The notes beneath the pieces were generated by a model. That model did not search any database. It worked only from the letters and a program-made list of their open reading frames with translations, and was not told where the DNA came from. This document shows, piece after piece, positions 30,738 to 43,800 of a stretch of DNA of 64,000 nucleotides. Made by a program: the position numbers and the translations under genes. Within the stretch, counting starts at the first letter, position 1, and every line of letters begins with the position of its first letter. The stretch spans positions 62,001-126,000 of the forward strand of contig JAMXBD010001378.1 of the NCBI GenBank assembly GCA_024138025.1, read 5' to 3'. Origin of the DNA: Combretum micranthum (Eukaryota; Streptophyta; Magnoliopsida; Myrtales; Combretaceae).

Positions 30738-33687
30738 CATATTATCACGCCTTGAAGGGTATCCTAAACGTGACAGTCCACCATACACAATATTAAAGCC
30801 TAGGAATGACCGCCTCAGTCACGCGAAGGCTTCCATACTATGTACAAGGCGTCTAACACATGGAGAAAACACATCGGAGTGATACATTTTATATTGATAC
30901 AACTAGAGTAACAATGTAAATGAAATACTATTCACTATACTTCAATTACAATTCATCCACAGATTTCACTACACAAACTATTACAAGACAATTCACAAAA
31001 CCTAGCTAATATCTTCAAGTATTCTTACTTCTTGCCGAAATTCCGAAGTTATACTCGGCTCCAACCATCTTGGTCCCCACTTAGCATTCTTGGGATAACC
31101 TGTTCATTCAAACATCTATTAGGGTATAAGCTACACTAGCTTAGTGAGAGTTCTCTTAATTCCATACCATAACAAGCAAGTTATAAATCATCCATATGCT
31201 ATGCATGAACAAACACATGAGCAAACAATTATATATAGGTATCGGAACCATACACATAACGGATTTACACCTCATATCTTGGGTTAGGGATGGTATTGAA
31301 AGTTTACACGACCGCTGCTAGTCCTCGAAGCCCCAGGCTTATAGTACTTGACTTGGCTAGGCTCATACATGGAATGCATCACCGGTATGCCTTAGTTCCT
31401 TATGAATGAGCTCTGATCCGGGTCTCATTATCCAAACGAGTCCTTAGACCATACTGATCGACTTGCATAGGAGTAGCATACTACAATGCAACATGTCCGA
31501 TGCAATGCATGACCAATTTAATTTTTGCTTAGGTCAAATTATTCATACATTCTTTAGAGTGACCAACTAATATCATACACATAAACGAAATAATATGAAC
31601 AGTGCAGTTATCCAATCAAATCATGGTTTCGATATGTTTTTAGTATTCTTTGGCATACATACATCAAAATATCATCGATTATCCCATCTCATTCATATCG
31701 GCTTTTATCTTGTTCCTATAATTCTAATGTAACTAGCTACAAGCACAAACAAGTAACAAATAAGAAGAAAACTCACTCGGCCATTAGATTACCGGTCTCT
31801 TAGTAAAAGTAATCCGATGGTAGGAATCATCAATTTCAGGGTCACTTAAAAAGGAAGAATACTCCAATAAGTATTTCAACTCAAACTAATCCACTCTATC
31901 TCATACAAACTATCAAATTCGTAATTCTAGTCCTAAGCGGAAATTCCAACTTAAAACGGTCATAAACTTGGTCATTTTAACTCGAATTTAGCAAATTATA
32001 TATCGATTTCTATCTACTTCGAAAGATATATCTAAATATATACCATATTTAAGTTTTGAAAACTTTGAAGCTTCGAAAGACCTGATCAATTCAGATCAGT
32101 AGCGAAAACAATTTTAGAAAATTGATTTTGGTGAAAGTTCATGAAGTTTCTACTATCCAAGCAAGTATACATGCAATATGAACAAGTTATTATCATAATG
32201 ATATGTCATGAGATAGATATATAATGTTCTTGATAATATTGAATAAAAGTATTTTAGGAAACTTTTTCCTTGTAAGATTTTATGAAAAATCAACTTAGAA
32301 AGGCTAGTCTTGTATTCTTGACAATTCTCACTTGTTTTTAAAAAATATCTTCATAAAATTTATTATTCTTGTTAAAATTAAGCTTCATTGTATATTCCTT
32401 AAGGCCTATGTTTTTAATAAAAATTTTTTTTTCACTTTGTAAACATGTTTTTAAATATGGTTCATCCCAAAATCCGAATTTGGTAAAAAAATTGTTTTTG
32501 TGATGATTCCTTTAAGTAAATTATTTGATACTTAGAAAATTAAGGCTCAACATACTAGCACTAAGGACTTCATTTCTTTAATAAACTTTCATTTTGAGTT
32601 TGAAAATAGGGGTTTTCATACCATTACTCAATTATTATGAATTTCTTAAATGATAACAATTCAAATTTTCCTACATTTTTATACTCCTTGTTTCTACATA
32701 TTTTTTAGCAAATTCCATCTTAACTATAAAATCTTTATTGAAGATATTATGGCCTATACTCTTCATTTTTCTATATAAACACAGTTTTAGAGTTATAAAA
32801 AGGTTTTAAGGCTGGTCTAAACCATCCAAATTTCACAAAGTTAGGATAAAACTCAAATTTTATATTTTGTAATTTTCTTATTTTGAGAATCTCTACTAGT
32901 AGATCTACATTTACTTATAAAAACATCTCTATTGATTACCTATTCATGCATTTCATTTTCCAAACAAATCTTCGTTTGGGTGTTGAAAAATGTTGTTTCA
33001 AAATTGGTCTTGGTTGAGATCCAAATTACAAAATTTGTTTTTGGACATATCTTTTGATAAAATCATCTAAGCTTATGAAAATTCATCCTTACATATCCTA
33101 TCTTAAGAGCCTTCCATATATTGAAACAAAAACTTCATTTTTTAGTTAGAAAACTGTTTTTAGTTAGGCCTTTGTCTAGATCCGAAAATAGAATTTTGTT
33201 TTGAAATAATCTTTGAAAAATCATCTTTGAACCATATAAATGAAGTCTTGATGATATTTATATATATATTATATATATATTAAGCTTCATTATTCAAGTA
33301 ATTTCATTTTGACACTTGGAAAGTAGTTTTTAAAAATGGGTCTTACCTATATACGATTTCACATTTTTATTTGAGTTCAAAACTAAGATCTACACTTTCT
33401 ATGAACATAAATGTAAAAGAATCATGGTAGTAAACTATAAACTTATAGATCTAAACATAAACATTATCAAAGTTACATAAAGTTAGATATACAAAATATA
33501 ACTATTTTAGCAAGAAAATAAATAATAATACAAGATAATAATATGGATAAGAGGGTGTTTCATTTTAGCATCAACATCCTTAGTTTTAGCTTATGGAAGG
33601 TCATTTGATGCATGAAACTCTCACTAATTTTATTACATCAACTATGGAAGCTTTGGACAAGAGTTTTATCAAAGGATCTTGAAGAAT

Positions 33688-34119
33688 TATCACACTCGCC
33701 CTGCAGGCGACGACGATGTGATGCCAGGGCAGGCACACCCACCACTGGCCCCTAGTGGTAATTGCCGACACCACTATTGCATCATGGGTCCCCAAACCAA
33801 CGCATGCCTAAAGGGTACCACGGGCATATAGGTATTGTTACTCTTAGGCAGAGTTGAATCCAGTCTGCAGACTCTAGGATTCAAACCCCAGACCTAAGGC
33901 TTTTGCCTGCCCAAAGGCAGCACCTTTCACCAGTTGATCTGCAGCTCAAATGGTGAGAGGTGCTGCCTTTGGGGCAAGCAAAAGCTCAGGTCATGGGTTC
34001 GAATCCTAGAGGCTGCAGACTAGGTTCAACTCTGCCTGAGGGTAACAATACCTATAGTGCCCGTGATACCCTAAGGGGCATGCGTTGGTTAGGGTCACCA
34101 TGATGCAAGGCGCCTTTTA
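33688..34119. mobile_element. Palindromic SINE-like dimer 1 (right arm shortened)
   Basis: Two head-to-head arms meet near 33942. The right arm carries an A-box-like CAGCTCAAATGGTGAGAGG and the B box GGTTCGAATCC (33996-34006), the two internal RNA polymerase III promoter boxes of a tRNA-derived SINE. The left arm is its reverse complement with mismatches. The right arm stops near 34110, where dimer 2 begins. Confidence 0.7.
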
Positions 34120-34624
34120 TGTCACGCCCCGCCCCGCAGGCGACGGCAACGCGAGCTAGGGCAGGCAAACCCACCACTGGCCCCAGTGGTAATGGCCGAC
34201 ATCCACCTCAGGTGAGACCCAACTAACGCATGCCCCGCAGAGTACCACGGGCACTATAGGTATTGTTATCAAGATGGATTGACCCAGTTTGCAGCCTCTA
34301 GGGATCGAACCCACGACCTGAGGCTTTTGCCTACCCAAAGGCAGCACCTCTTACCAATTGAGATGCAGCTCAACTGGTAAGAGGTGCTGCCTTTGGGGCA
34401 GGCAAAAGCCTCAGGTCGTAGGTTCGATCCCTATAGGCTGCAGACTGGGGTCAATCCATCCTGAGGGTAACAATACCTATAGTGCCCGTAGTACCCTTTG
34501 GGCATGTGTTAGTTGGGGTCACCATGATGCAATGGTGGTGTCGGCCATTACCACTAGGGGGCTAGTGGTGGGTTTACCTGCCTTGGCATCGCATCGCCGT
34601 CGCCTGAGAGGGCGGGGTGTGACA
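34120..34624. mobile_element. Palindromic SINE-like dimer 2 (505 bp)
   Basis: Starts TGTCACGCCCCGCC and ends GGCGGGGTGTGACA. The arms of about 250 bp are inverted copies meeting near 34366. The right arm has the A box GCAGCTCAACTGGTAAGAGG (about 34364-34383) and the B box GGTTCGATCC (34421-34430), spaced as in a tRNA gene; the left arm has the same boxes on the other strand. It would transcribe outward from the centre. It is inserted within the family A solo LTR, next to dimer 1; a weak duplication (AGAAT/AGAAA) may flank the whole 33688-34624 block. Confidence 0.75.
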
Positions 34625-36322
34625 GAAATATGTGTGGGAGCTCAAATATAAAATAGGGGCAATAAGTGTTCTTACAAGAACAAGAACAAGAACAAAAGAA
34701 GAGAGAAAGAGAGGAAAAATAGAGAGGAAAAGTGTAAGGAATGGTAAATGTTTGATGTGTGAATGAGAGAGAAAGGTAGAAGGAGTTTTAAAACACTTTA
34801 ATGAAGTAAAAAAAAAAAAAAGAAATGGGCAACCAATAAAGTACTATAGCTGGCGTGAAATATAGAGGAGAGAGGGAGAGGAATTTAATTAGCTTTTGAC
34901 TTGGAATTGCAATGTAATTAATGATATGTATAGTTTCTTGAAGAATGATTGAAAGAAGGTTATTTTAATTAATTTTTGGAGTAATTCAAAGGACAAGGCA
35001 GCCAAAAAGAAGTAAAAAATCTGCCATGAAGTGAGGAGTAAAGTGTAGAAATATTAAAGTGAAAAAAAAAGTGATATGTAAAAAGTGTACTTAAAGGTAT
35101 GGGTTTGTAAGAGTACTTTCTTCATAAATAAAATAAAAATAACAAAAAAATAGAAAATGCATTCCAAAAATTTGTAGCAGATTTTTCATAATTAAAATAA
35201 TATAATTTATTTATTTATTTTAGTGAATTATCAAATAAATTACCAATATGATCAAAATACGCGAATATAAGCTATAAATGATATTTTTATAACATGAAAA
35301 ATTATAAAAAATTATTTTATGAAAATAAAATATTTTTCAACTATTTTCTAATTATTAAATTAATTTATTTTATTTTTAGTATCGGGTGTTAAATAGAAAC
35401 TGATCTGGTAAAAACCCAAAATTTACTAAATTTTAGAAAAACAAAATTTTCTATGATATATAAAATATTTATCTAAAAAATAAGGGTTTACAAGAATAGT
35501 AAAATTGTCTAATGAATAGTAGTAAATAGTGCAAAAGACTAGTTAATTACCGGTAGTAATGAAATACGAATATAATCGCAAAATCAAATATTTTTAGTTA
35601 TCGAAAAATTATAAAACTGATATTTTGGAAATCCTTATGGAAATACGAGTCTAACAGTATTAATGGTATATTTTTTATATCTTAAGCCCCGGGACATGCT
35701 TTTCAAAGTCTATATCCGAACGGGTTCGAAATAGGTAAAAAAATTTACCAATCTGATATTTTTAAGCGATCTTATATTGCTACAAGCTATTCTTCACACT
35801 TAGACCACATCTCAGCCTCCAGGGCTAAGAGTACAAGATTGCCGGACTAAAACTACTATATTCCACTTAGGGTTCCCGAGTGATTTTCCGGTTTAAATCT
35901 TTGCCAATTTGGAAACTGAGGGTGTATGTTTATACAACACATTTAGTTTGAGAAATCTATTTTTAATTTTATTTTTGTAAGTATTTAATATCTCTTAACG
36001 TTTTCGGAATTCTTGATTTGGGTTTTATTTCCGAAGGTTAATCTTTATTTACTTTTTAATAATTTGTTTTTGGGTTCTATATTACCCGATTTTACAAGTC
36101 AAAGTTAAGAATGGAATTTGTCGTATGTAGTGGTTTTGAATTTGAAGACTGTTGAGTTCTTATTTTATTTTTAAGGATTTTCATTTTCTCAAGATTAAGA
36201 AATTTTTGGATTCGTTTGTGATTTAAGGCTAGTTAAAGTTTGGTTTTAATTTGGAGTCATTGTTGGAGTTTATTTTCGATGTTTATTTTGGAATTATTTA
36301 CTGAAATTTTCCGGAGCTTACA

Positions 36323-37599
36323 CATATATCCGTCCGGCATGGTGATGGTTAGCCTATAGTATATCCTCTTAAACTCCTCCTCTACCCAAGTCCCTTTGTA
36401 CATACCTAGCACCTCTTAAGCACCATAATATCATTGTCCTCCTGCTTGCCTACCATAGCGGCCTCATCATGCTCCATTGCTATGGCCCCCAGGTCCTTGG
36501 GGTCTACCTAAGCAAGTAGATCATTAGGAAGGTCATATGTGACATCCTTCTCTATTCCTAACTAATTCACCCACTTCGGCTAAGTTTAAGTAAGCTGGCC
36601 CAATTGGTTATTGGTCTCTTTGTCTTGTTGATCCCTAAGCAATGTAGTGAATGATCCTTTTATATAATCAAATGAGAATATCAGTTCATCATTCTAATAT
36701 GGATGTAGAAGATAAAAGATTAACCATTCAAGGTGAAAATTCCATCAGTAGACTACTCAAGGTATACCTCAATGTCCTCAATAGGTTGATCGTAGAAATT
36801 TGAGCACTACATCTTACACATTATAAATATAAACAATGTTAGTGATTCATTACCTTGATTTCATTACAAACAAACATATGTGATAAAGAAAAACAAATGA
36901 AAATAAGTGCACAGTCTATTCATCTGAGTCATCATCCTCCATGCCACTACAACCCCCTTTCAACCGTCTATTGCATTGGCTCCTCAGTTGGAGGTAGCTC
37001 ATTCGATTCACCATGTTTTATGGATTTAGGTTGGAAGAGACCATGTGTAAATATATGATGGTGTAGACTTTTTGTGTAATCTTCTAGTCGCTAGATCGCT
37101 TGCTTGAGTCCTTTAGGTAAAACACCTACCGCCCTTGGTCCACAAGAATGCATTGGTCATTATTGTACCATGTCATTGCTATGTTAATTGAGATGAGGTC
37201 TTCATTGATACTTTCCAGTTTATCCTGGTCTGTGTCAAACCACTTGAACCTGAATAAAAATACCCATCTGGACCCTACATAATTTAATTAAATAACCTTA
37301 TTGAGAATGCCATAAAAGGTTATTTGTTGTTCGCCATCTACACCAATTATGTAGACATCGTCATTCTGTGATCTTAATCTCACCTCCTTTGATTCAGTGT
37401 GGTATCAGACCGTACACATAACATAAGCATTGTAGCTATATCGATAAATATCTGGGCCCCACCGCAAGGCTTCTAGATTTTCTAACACCTGTTGCCTATG
37501 GATAGACCTAGGTTCCATAATCTACAAAGGATGAGAATGATGACGTTAATCTTTAGAAATATCGATGAATATTTATTTCAAATGTTGTGGGTGAGTAGT
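36323..37599 (-). pseudogene. CACTA transposon gene, DUF4216-like and C-terminal part
   Basis: On the minus strand, 37280-37100 encodes RWVFLFRFKWFDTD and NNDQCILVDQGR, then VFYLKDS after a stop. These match the DUF4216 domain found downstream of the Tnp2 transposase in plant CACTA elements. Further along (36560-36400) is an acidic segment (MEHDEAAMVGKQEDND). Several stops are present. The piece is bounded by the solo LTRs at 30743-36322 and 37600-40675, and continues on the far side of the latter at 40676-40870. Confidence 0.75.
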
Positions 37600-40500
37600 T
37601 GTAAATCCCCAAAATTTTTAGATTTGAATTAAAGCTTAAACCTTAATTGAAAGTCAACCGGATTTCCAGAGTTAACAAAACCCTAGTTTACCGCAACCGC
37701 TTAAGTCCGGCATCACCGTTTAAGAAACCCTAAGAGAATAAGAGAAAGTTTAGTGAATAGAATAGTTCGTAATTATCCAAGGAAGCCTAAAAAGGTGAGT
37801 TTAATAAAACCGAAACTCGTTTCGAACCCGATCGGGCACAGTCCTTGAAAAACGTGTCTGAGAGCTCGGAATAGGAAAAATATTCCAAATATACCGTTAG
37901 ACTCATAAAAATATAAGTTTTTCAAATATCATTTTCGTAATTTTTCGGTAGCTAAAAATATCAGATATCGCAATTATACGCGTATTTCCTTACTACTGGT
38001 ATTTAATTGTCATTTCTACTTTACATTACACTATTTTCTACTATTCTACACTATTCATCTATCTCTACTTTTTCTTACAACCTACTCTTACAACCCATAC
38101 ACTTATTTCTTACACTTTTTTCATCTAATACAATTTCACATCTTTCATTTCTTACTTTTAATTAACAAATAACAAAAAAAAAAAAAAAAATTCACTCCCT
38201 CTCTCCTTTCATTGTTGCACCGGCCCTACCTCCCATGCCTCAAATTGTTTTATTTTTACTTTATTTAATTAACACAAATTATCTTTCACATTTTCCTATA
38301 AATACCCCTTCACACTTCCACTTCTTTCACACTTCTTCTACACTAAAGTTACTATACTTAAATTCTCCCAAAATCTCTCCAAGAAGTTCTTACAAGAAAG
38401 CTCTCTCTAATTTCTTCTTTTAGGTAAAATTTCTTCAAGAAATTCTATGTTCATCTACTTAGTATGAACTTAGTGTGTTTTTTCTAAAACCATGAAGGTT
38501 AAGAAAGCAACAATAGGTTCATACTTTTTTGTTCATAATCTCAACTCCTTTATGTTCTTTATGTTCATAACTATCTAATATCTATATAGCTATATATAAT
38601 ATTTTAGAGCATATAAGCTCATTGTCTTGCAATTATGTACTTTTCATGTAATTTATTTACTTCCTTGTAATTTATTTAATTTCAAGTTGTTTTTAAGACT
38701 ACTCTTTCTAGTCTTAGACTTGTCCTCATCAAGTCAAAACATTTTCTTTTTCTTTTGGACTAGTCATTTCTTAGTCCCGGATACCTTAAACAAGCTAAGG
38801 TTCCAATACTTGATTTATTTTTTTGTTAGCTTATTCTTTCAAGTATTATGTTTCTTTAATCATAACTTTATGACTCATATTCATGCATGAACATAATGGT
38901 TTTGTCTCAACAAAACAAATGGAGAAATATTTTCTTAAAAATAAAGATTCTTTTGTAGAAACAAAATTACGTAGTTAAAGTTTTTCTAAAAACTAAGAAG
39001 CCATCTTAAACAAACTTAGAGGAGTTCCTAATAGATTTTTATAAACATACATAAAAAGGATTTTTAAGAAAACAAGGATTTTTCAACAACTTCTTCTTTT
39101 CTTCATATGATAGAAATTCCTTTTTCATTAAAATAAGATGATCTCAAGAAGTCAAGAAATCATTTTTCTAAATATAGAAGTGTTACATACTTTCAAAAAG
39201 TGTTGGAAGCTAATTTTAGAAAATAAAAATCATTCCTTAAGAAATTAAAGCGATTATGGAAATAAGATTTAAAGAAAAGAAAAGAAATACTCATCATAAA
39301 CAACTTAAGATATTTTCAAAGCAAATGAATATTTCAAAAGTTCTCAAGTTTCAAAAATCTTTAAAGACTTCACTTTTTCATAATTTGAGACAGCTCCATT
39401 AACTTCATATATTGTCATGAGCCAATAAATATATGAATATAGTTTCCAAAAGTTTTATAAGTTATTATATTATCTATCTCTTCAAATAAGCTTTGGATAA
39501 AAGAAGGAAAACAAGTTTTTGCAAATTTGTAGTAAATCTAGTCGTTGCCTTTTCGGGTTTGGGTGAAGAAGGATCCAAGATCGTGTTTTCGGAAGATTAC
39601 TTCGATTAGGATCTATCGACATGGAGTGAGCTATTCCTTTTACTAAGTTACATTTCCTTGTTTTGTGCTTGTAATTACTAACACTAGTAATTAAGAAAAA
39701 GATAAAATGAATAATTATTGTATGACTTGGTATTATGAATGATTGAATAGAAGTTAAGAATATCGGAAGTTGGTTTGATAAATAAATTGTGATTCTTGTT
39801 TTGATATGATGAAAATTGTGTTGATCGCCTTTAACTTGAACTAAACATCTTTGGTTAAATCTATATTGAAATCAATTCATGCATATCATACACATGAGTC
39901 ACATTTGTTTCACTACTATACTTCGTGTGGGGAAACGAAGAAATAGTAGTGGTGGCTGGTAGGAGTCGGAAAGTCTACATGGTGGCTAGTAGGAGCCGGA
40001 AAGTCTACAGAGCAAGTAGGAGCCGGTAAATCTGCAGATATTGATGGTCGTATGGGCCTATAACCTCCCAATCCTTGTCAAGGAGGGCGTTAAATCCATG
40101 CTACACTTGATTTCCGGTTAATCATTTGTATCTTGCTTGTTCATATGATTGATGCATTTTCATATGTTTTGATTAAAATATTTGTATGAATTATGGAAAT
40201 GTCTTATAGATGGAATTATCTCACTAAGCTAGTTTTGCTTATACCCTTATAGCATTTTGTTTCAGTATGATTACCTTTGGTTGGCCTCAAGAAGCCCCGT
40301 ATGCCAGGTACGAGTATAAGCTACTAGGAGTTTTTGGGAGAAGCTTTATGTATTTAAGTTTTGAACATAGGCTTCTAGGAAAATCTCTATAGTAGGCTTA
40401 TGTCATAGTTGTTATTATTTTGGAAGACTATTAAAGCAGGGGAATGCCCCTAAGATGATGTAAGGTTATTATTATGGAAATATTATGTTTGTTTATATAA

Positions 40501-40675
40501 GTTCTCGTTTGTTTTTATTATATGCTTAAACGTAATACCCCTATGAGTCTCCTACTATCTTGGAAGCACGCCTTGCATGTGATATCAAAGCTCCTGCGTG
40601 ACTAAGGTTGTCATTCATTAGCGTTAATATATATGCGGCGGACTGCCATGTTTAGGGTACCCTCCAGGCGTAGCA
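37600..40675 (+). mobile_element. Solo LTR, family C (3076 bp)
   Basis: It starts TGTAAATCCCC and ends GGTACCCTCCAGGCGTAGCA, the same style of ends as the other LTRs. It has no internal region. It is flanked by GTAGT (37595-37599) and GTCGT (40676-40680), a 5-bp duplication with one mismatch. It has TAGTAGGAGCCGG repeats near 39950-40030 but lacks the near-invariant 40-nt box, and its hairpins are degraded. CACTA coding homology is continuous across it. Confidence 0.82.
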
Positions 40676-40870
40676 GTCGTAACCTTATTTTTAAACCACT
40701 CTATAAAATGTTTACATGGTATTCTTCCTACATTGCATGTTCCTTGCGCATTTAATTCTTGCTTGAATCCTTAAAGCAATTTCATTAAAAGTCGGCATTA
40801 GGAAATGATGAAATTATCGTGTTATTAGGTCATAAATGAATGCAAATAACACCACATACCTTATAAATGG
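40676..40870 (-). pseudogene. CACTA transposon gene fragment between two LTR insertions
   Basis: On the minus strand it encodes GRIPCKHFIEWFKNKV, matching the short region ending in an F-x-x-W-F-K motif that precedes DUF4216 in CACTA proteins. Codons continue into the 36323-37599 fragment when the solo LTR and one target copy are left out. The last five bases (AATGG) are the target duplication of element 3. Confidence 0.7.
40866..40870. repeat. Target-site duplication of element 3, left copy
   Basis: AATGG directly before the LTR start TGTAAACCCC at 40871; the matching copy is at 58331-58335. Confidence 0.9.
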
Positions 40871-43800
40871 TGTAAACCCCCAAAAATTTTCATAATTCAT
40901 AGAAAATAATTCTAAAAGTTTAGAATTTAAATCCCAAAAATCGACTCAAGTTAAAAACAAATTCTAAATCAAGACAAGCGCTAGAAACGAAACCCAAAAA
41001 AAAAAAAATCAAACCAAGTTAAAACTTAATTCCAAATAAAGATCAAAAACGAGTTTTCTCAATCTTGAGAAAACGAGAACCCTTGAAACAAAATAGAAAG
41101 TCCAACTACCAATTTAATCAACGTTCGTACATTAATTAAATCATCTAATCGTTTCCTAACACGCAAATCAAGACAATATATCCAAATAACGATCAACAGC
41201 AAAATCTTAAAACCTTCGATAAAATTTAGAAATCACAAATTTCAAATTCTCACCAAAAGTCAAACTGAGTCAACTCATAACCCTAGACTCGGTTAAACGA
41301 TTCCGAGAAATAAAAACTATTAAATAATCACAAATAAAATAAAATATAAATTTCGAGCTAAAATTCTAAAACGATCAAGACTCGAAAATTATACGATCTT
41401 ACGAATATCTCGACGAAAACGGAAATCAAAACGGAACCCTAAAAGTCAACAAGCCTATAACGAACCCTAGTGTTTAAGATCCGGCAATCCCGCATTTTCA
41501 AACCCTAGAAAACGAAATTAAGTTAATGACCTAGAATAGTTCGTAATAACATAGGATAACATAAAAATATCAGATTCGCGAATTTCGAGTGACCTTCGGA
41601 CCCAAACGGGATCGGTTCTCGAAAAGCGTGTCCCGGAGCTCGGAATATTAAAAATATTCCGTTTATACCAATAGACTCGTAAAAATACAAGGAATCCAAA
41701 AATATCAGTTTTAGAATTTTTCGGTAGCTAAAAATTACAGATATCGCATTATTACGCGTATTTTTATTACTACCGGTACTTTAATTGTCTAGTCTACTAT
41801 TCAAAGTACTTTTCTACTATTCATTACTATTCACCTATTTCTACTTTTTCTTACACCTATTTCTACACCTATTTCTTACACCTACATACCTATTTTCTTA
41901 CTTTTTTCATTTCCAATACAACTTTAATCACATCAAACTTTACACATTACTTCTTTATTACACAAAATTAATCAAAATTGTACAATTTGATCTTCCCCAT
42001 GCTTGTACCGGCACACTCTCTCTCTTCCATATCTATTTTATTTTATTTTTCTTTTATTTAATTACCTCTTAATTCCTCCACAAAATTCTATAAATACCAC
42101 CTCTCCCCTTCTCATTTCTTCACACCATTCCAAAGCAAAGAAATTATGCCAAAATCCTCTCCAAAAACTCCTCTCTATAATCTTACAAGAACTCTCTTCT
42201 TGTAAAGAGAAAACACTCTTCTTCCACTACTAAAGAAAGTTTCTTTCCAAAGCATCACTACTTACCACTACCAAAAGCCTTCAAGCAATCCTTCTTTTCT
42301 TCTAACCCATTTAGGTAATGAAGAACTCATATTCTATTCTTTTTATGTCAAGTAACCTTATATGGTTTTAATGTTGTTTCTTAGGTTGAAAAACTAAAGA
42401 AAACCACATTAAGATCATGTTCGGTTCTTGTTCATGGAACTACTTTCATATATATATATATATATATACTTGTCATTTATTACTTGTTTATATTTTGATC
42501 TTGCTTATATATAAATATACATATGTATATTATATTTATTTAGAGCATATAAGCTCATTTGTTATTTATTATTTCAAGTTATGCAATTTATTTACTTTAT
42601 GTTGATATTAAGACTAGTCTTTCTAGTCTTAGACTTGTCCATATCAAGTCAAAACAATCTTTTATTTATTTTCTTTAATCTTTCGGGACTAGTCCATTCT
42701 TAGTCCCGGGATGCCTTGATAAAGCTAAGGCTCCAATACGTGATCGGGATTCCTTGATGAAGCTAAGGTTCCCAATGCTTGATATTTTATTTTCTTGCTC
42801 ATTAATTATTTTTAGTATTTTCTTATGTTCTTATTATTTTATATGCTCATGATACTTGCATTTGCATAATGTTAATGTCTCAACTAGTCTAAAAATAAAA
42901 TCTTGTTTTACTAAATGAACCCAAAGCTAAGTTTCCAATTATATGATTTACCACAAAAACATGAAGTTATTATCAACAACCTAGAAATAGAATAATACAA
43001 GTTTTCTCAAGTTTTCTTAAATAACAAAGATAGTTTTACCAAAGAAAACATAGATAAATATTTTCCTTGTATTTTATGGTAATCTAAGAAAAGTAAATCG
43101 TTCATATTGAAAGTTTAAGACTTAAATTCTTTTCTAAACTAAGGAACAAACTAGTTTTCAAAGTTAATATAAAAATCAACTCATAAAGAACCCACTTAGG
43201 AAAAGTAATGATTTTTTTTTTAAAAGAAAGAACTTGTTTTCAAAAGAATATAAATAAAGTAAGGTTAGCAATAATGGATTTTATCAATAAAGATGATTCT
43301 TTTCAAAGAAATGAAAGAATAAGTTTTAGAAAGAAAAAGCTTATATTCATCCCCTAAATACAAAAATTATAAAAAGGTTTTCATCAACTTAATATACTTT
43401 TGATGAATTTGAACTTTAATCACTAGAAGGAAAATTTAATACAAGACTAAAGGATTAAGGAAAAATTCAACTTGCTTTGGAAGAAGAAATGAAGAAAATA
43501 AAATAATATACTCATTTATAACAACCTAGGAAAAATATAAAGTTTCTTTAAATACTTGAAAGGAAATTTTCAAAACTAAGGTTTAAATGAATTGTTTTAT
43601 GAAATAAACTGTTGAGACACTACCATTAGGATTTTTGCATATAAAGTGAGCTTACCTATATATTCAAAGTGTTTATCAACATATATACATATATATTGTT
43701 ACAAAAAGGATTTTCTTTAAAATGAAGTTGAGTTAGAAAATGGATTTTTGCAAAAGTTTAGGAAATTCGTTTTAAATCTGTACCTGACGTTTTCGGAACC

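Larger units (their letters stand above)
30743..36322 (-). mobile_element. Solo LTR, family A, with SINE-like insertions
   Basis: On the minus strand it runs from a TGTAAGC-like end (36322) to a GGCGTGATA end (30743). It aligns along its length with the family A LTRs of element 1, apart from an extra block at 33688-34624. It is flanked by a perfect 5-bp target duplication, CATAT (30738-30742 and 36323-36327), with no internal region, so it is a solo LTR left by LTR-LTR recombination. It lies inside the CACTA transposon. It is more diverged than the other family A copies and therefore older. Confidence 0.9.

Noticed and set aside
33944..34110. True tRNA genes at the A/B-box sequences
   Set aside because: No acceptor stem or anticodon arm can be formed around the boxes, and the arms extend about 250 bp, so these are tRNA-derived SINE heads at most.
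34358..34651. ORFs across the palindromic block (34156-34347 and 34358-34651)
   Set aside because: They are mirror-image translations of the SINE-like arms, forced by the inverted repeat.
38235..38890. ORFs in the family C LTR (38235-38423, 38627-38890)
   Set aside because: Low-complexity Phe/Leu-rich translations of the LTR leader.
41785..42233. Leu/Phe/Tyr-rich ORFs in the family D LTR, repeated at 54897-55331
   Set aside because: The two LTR copies break the frame differently (two ORFs against one), and the sequence is a CT-rich leader; not a membrane protein gene.
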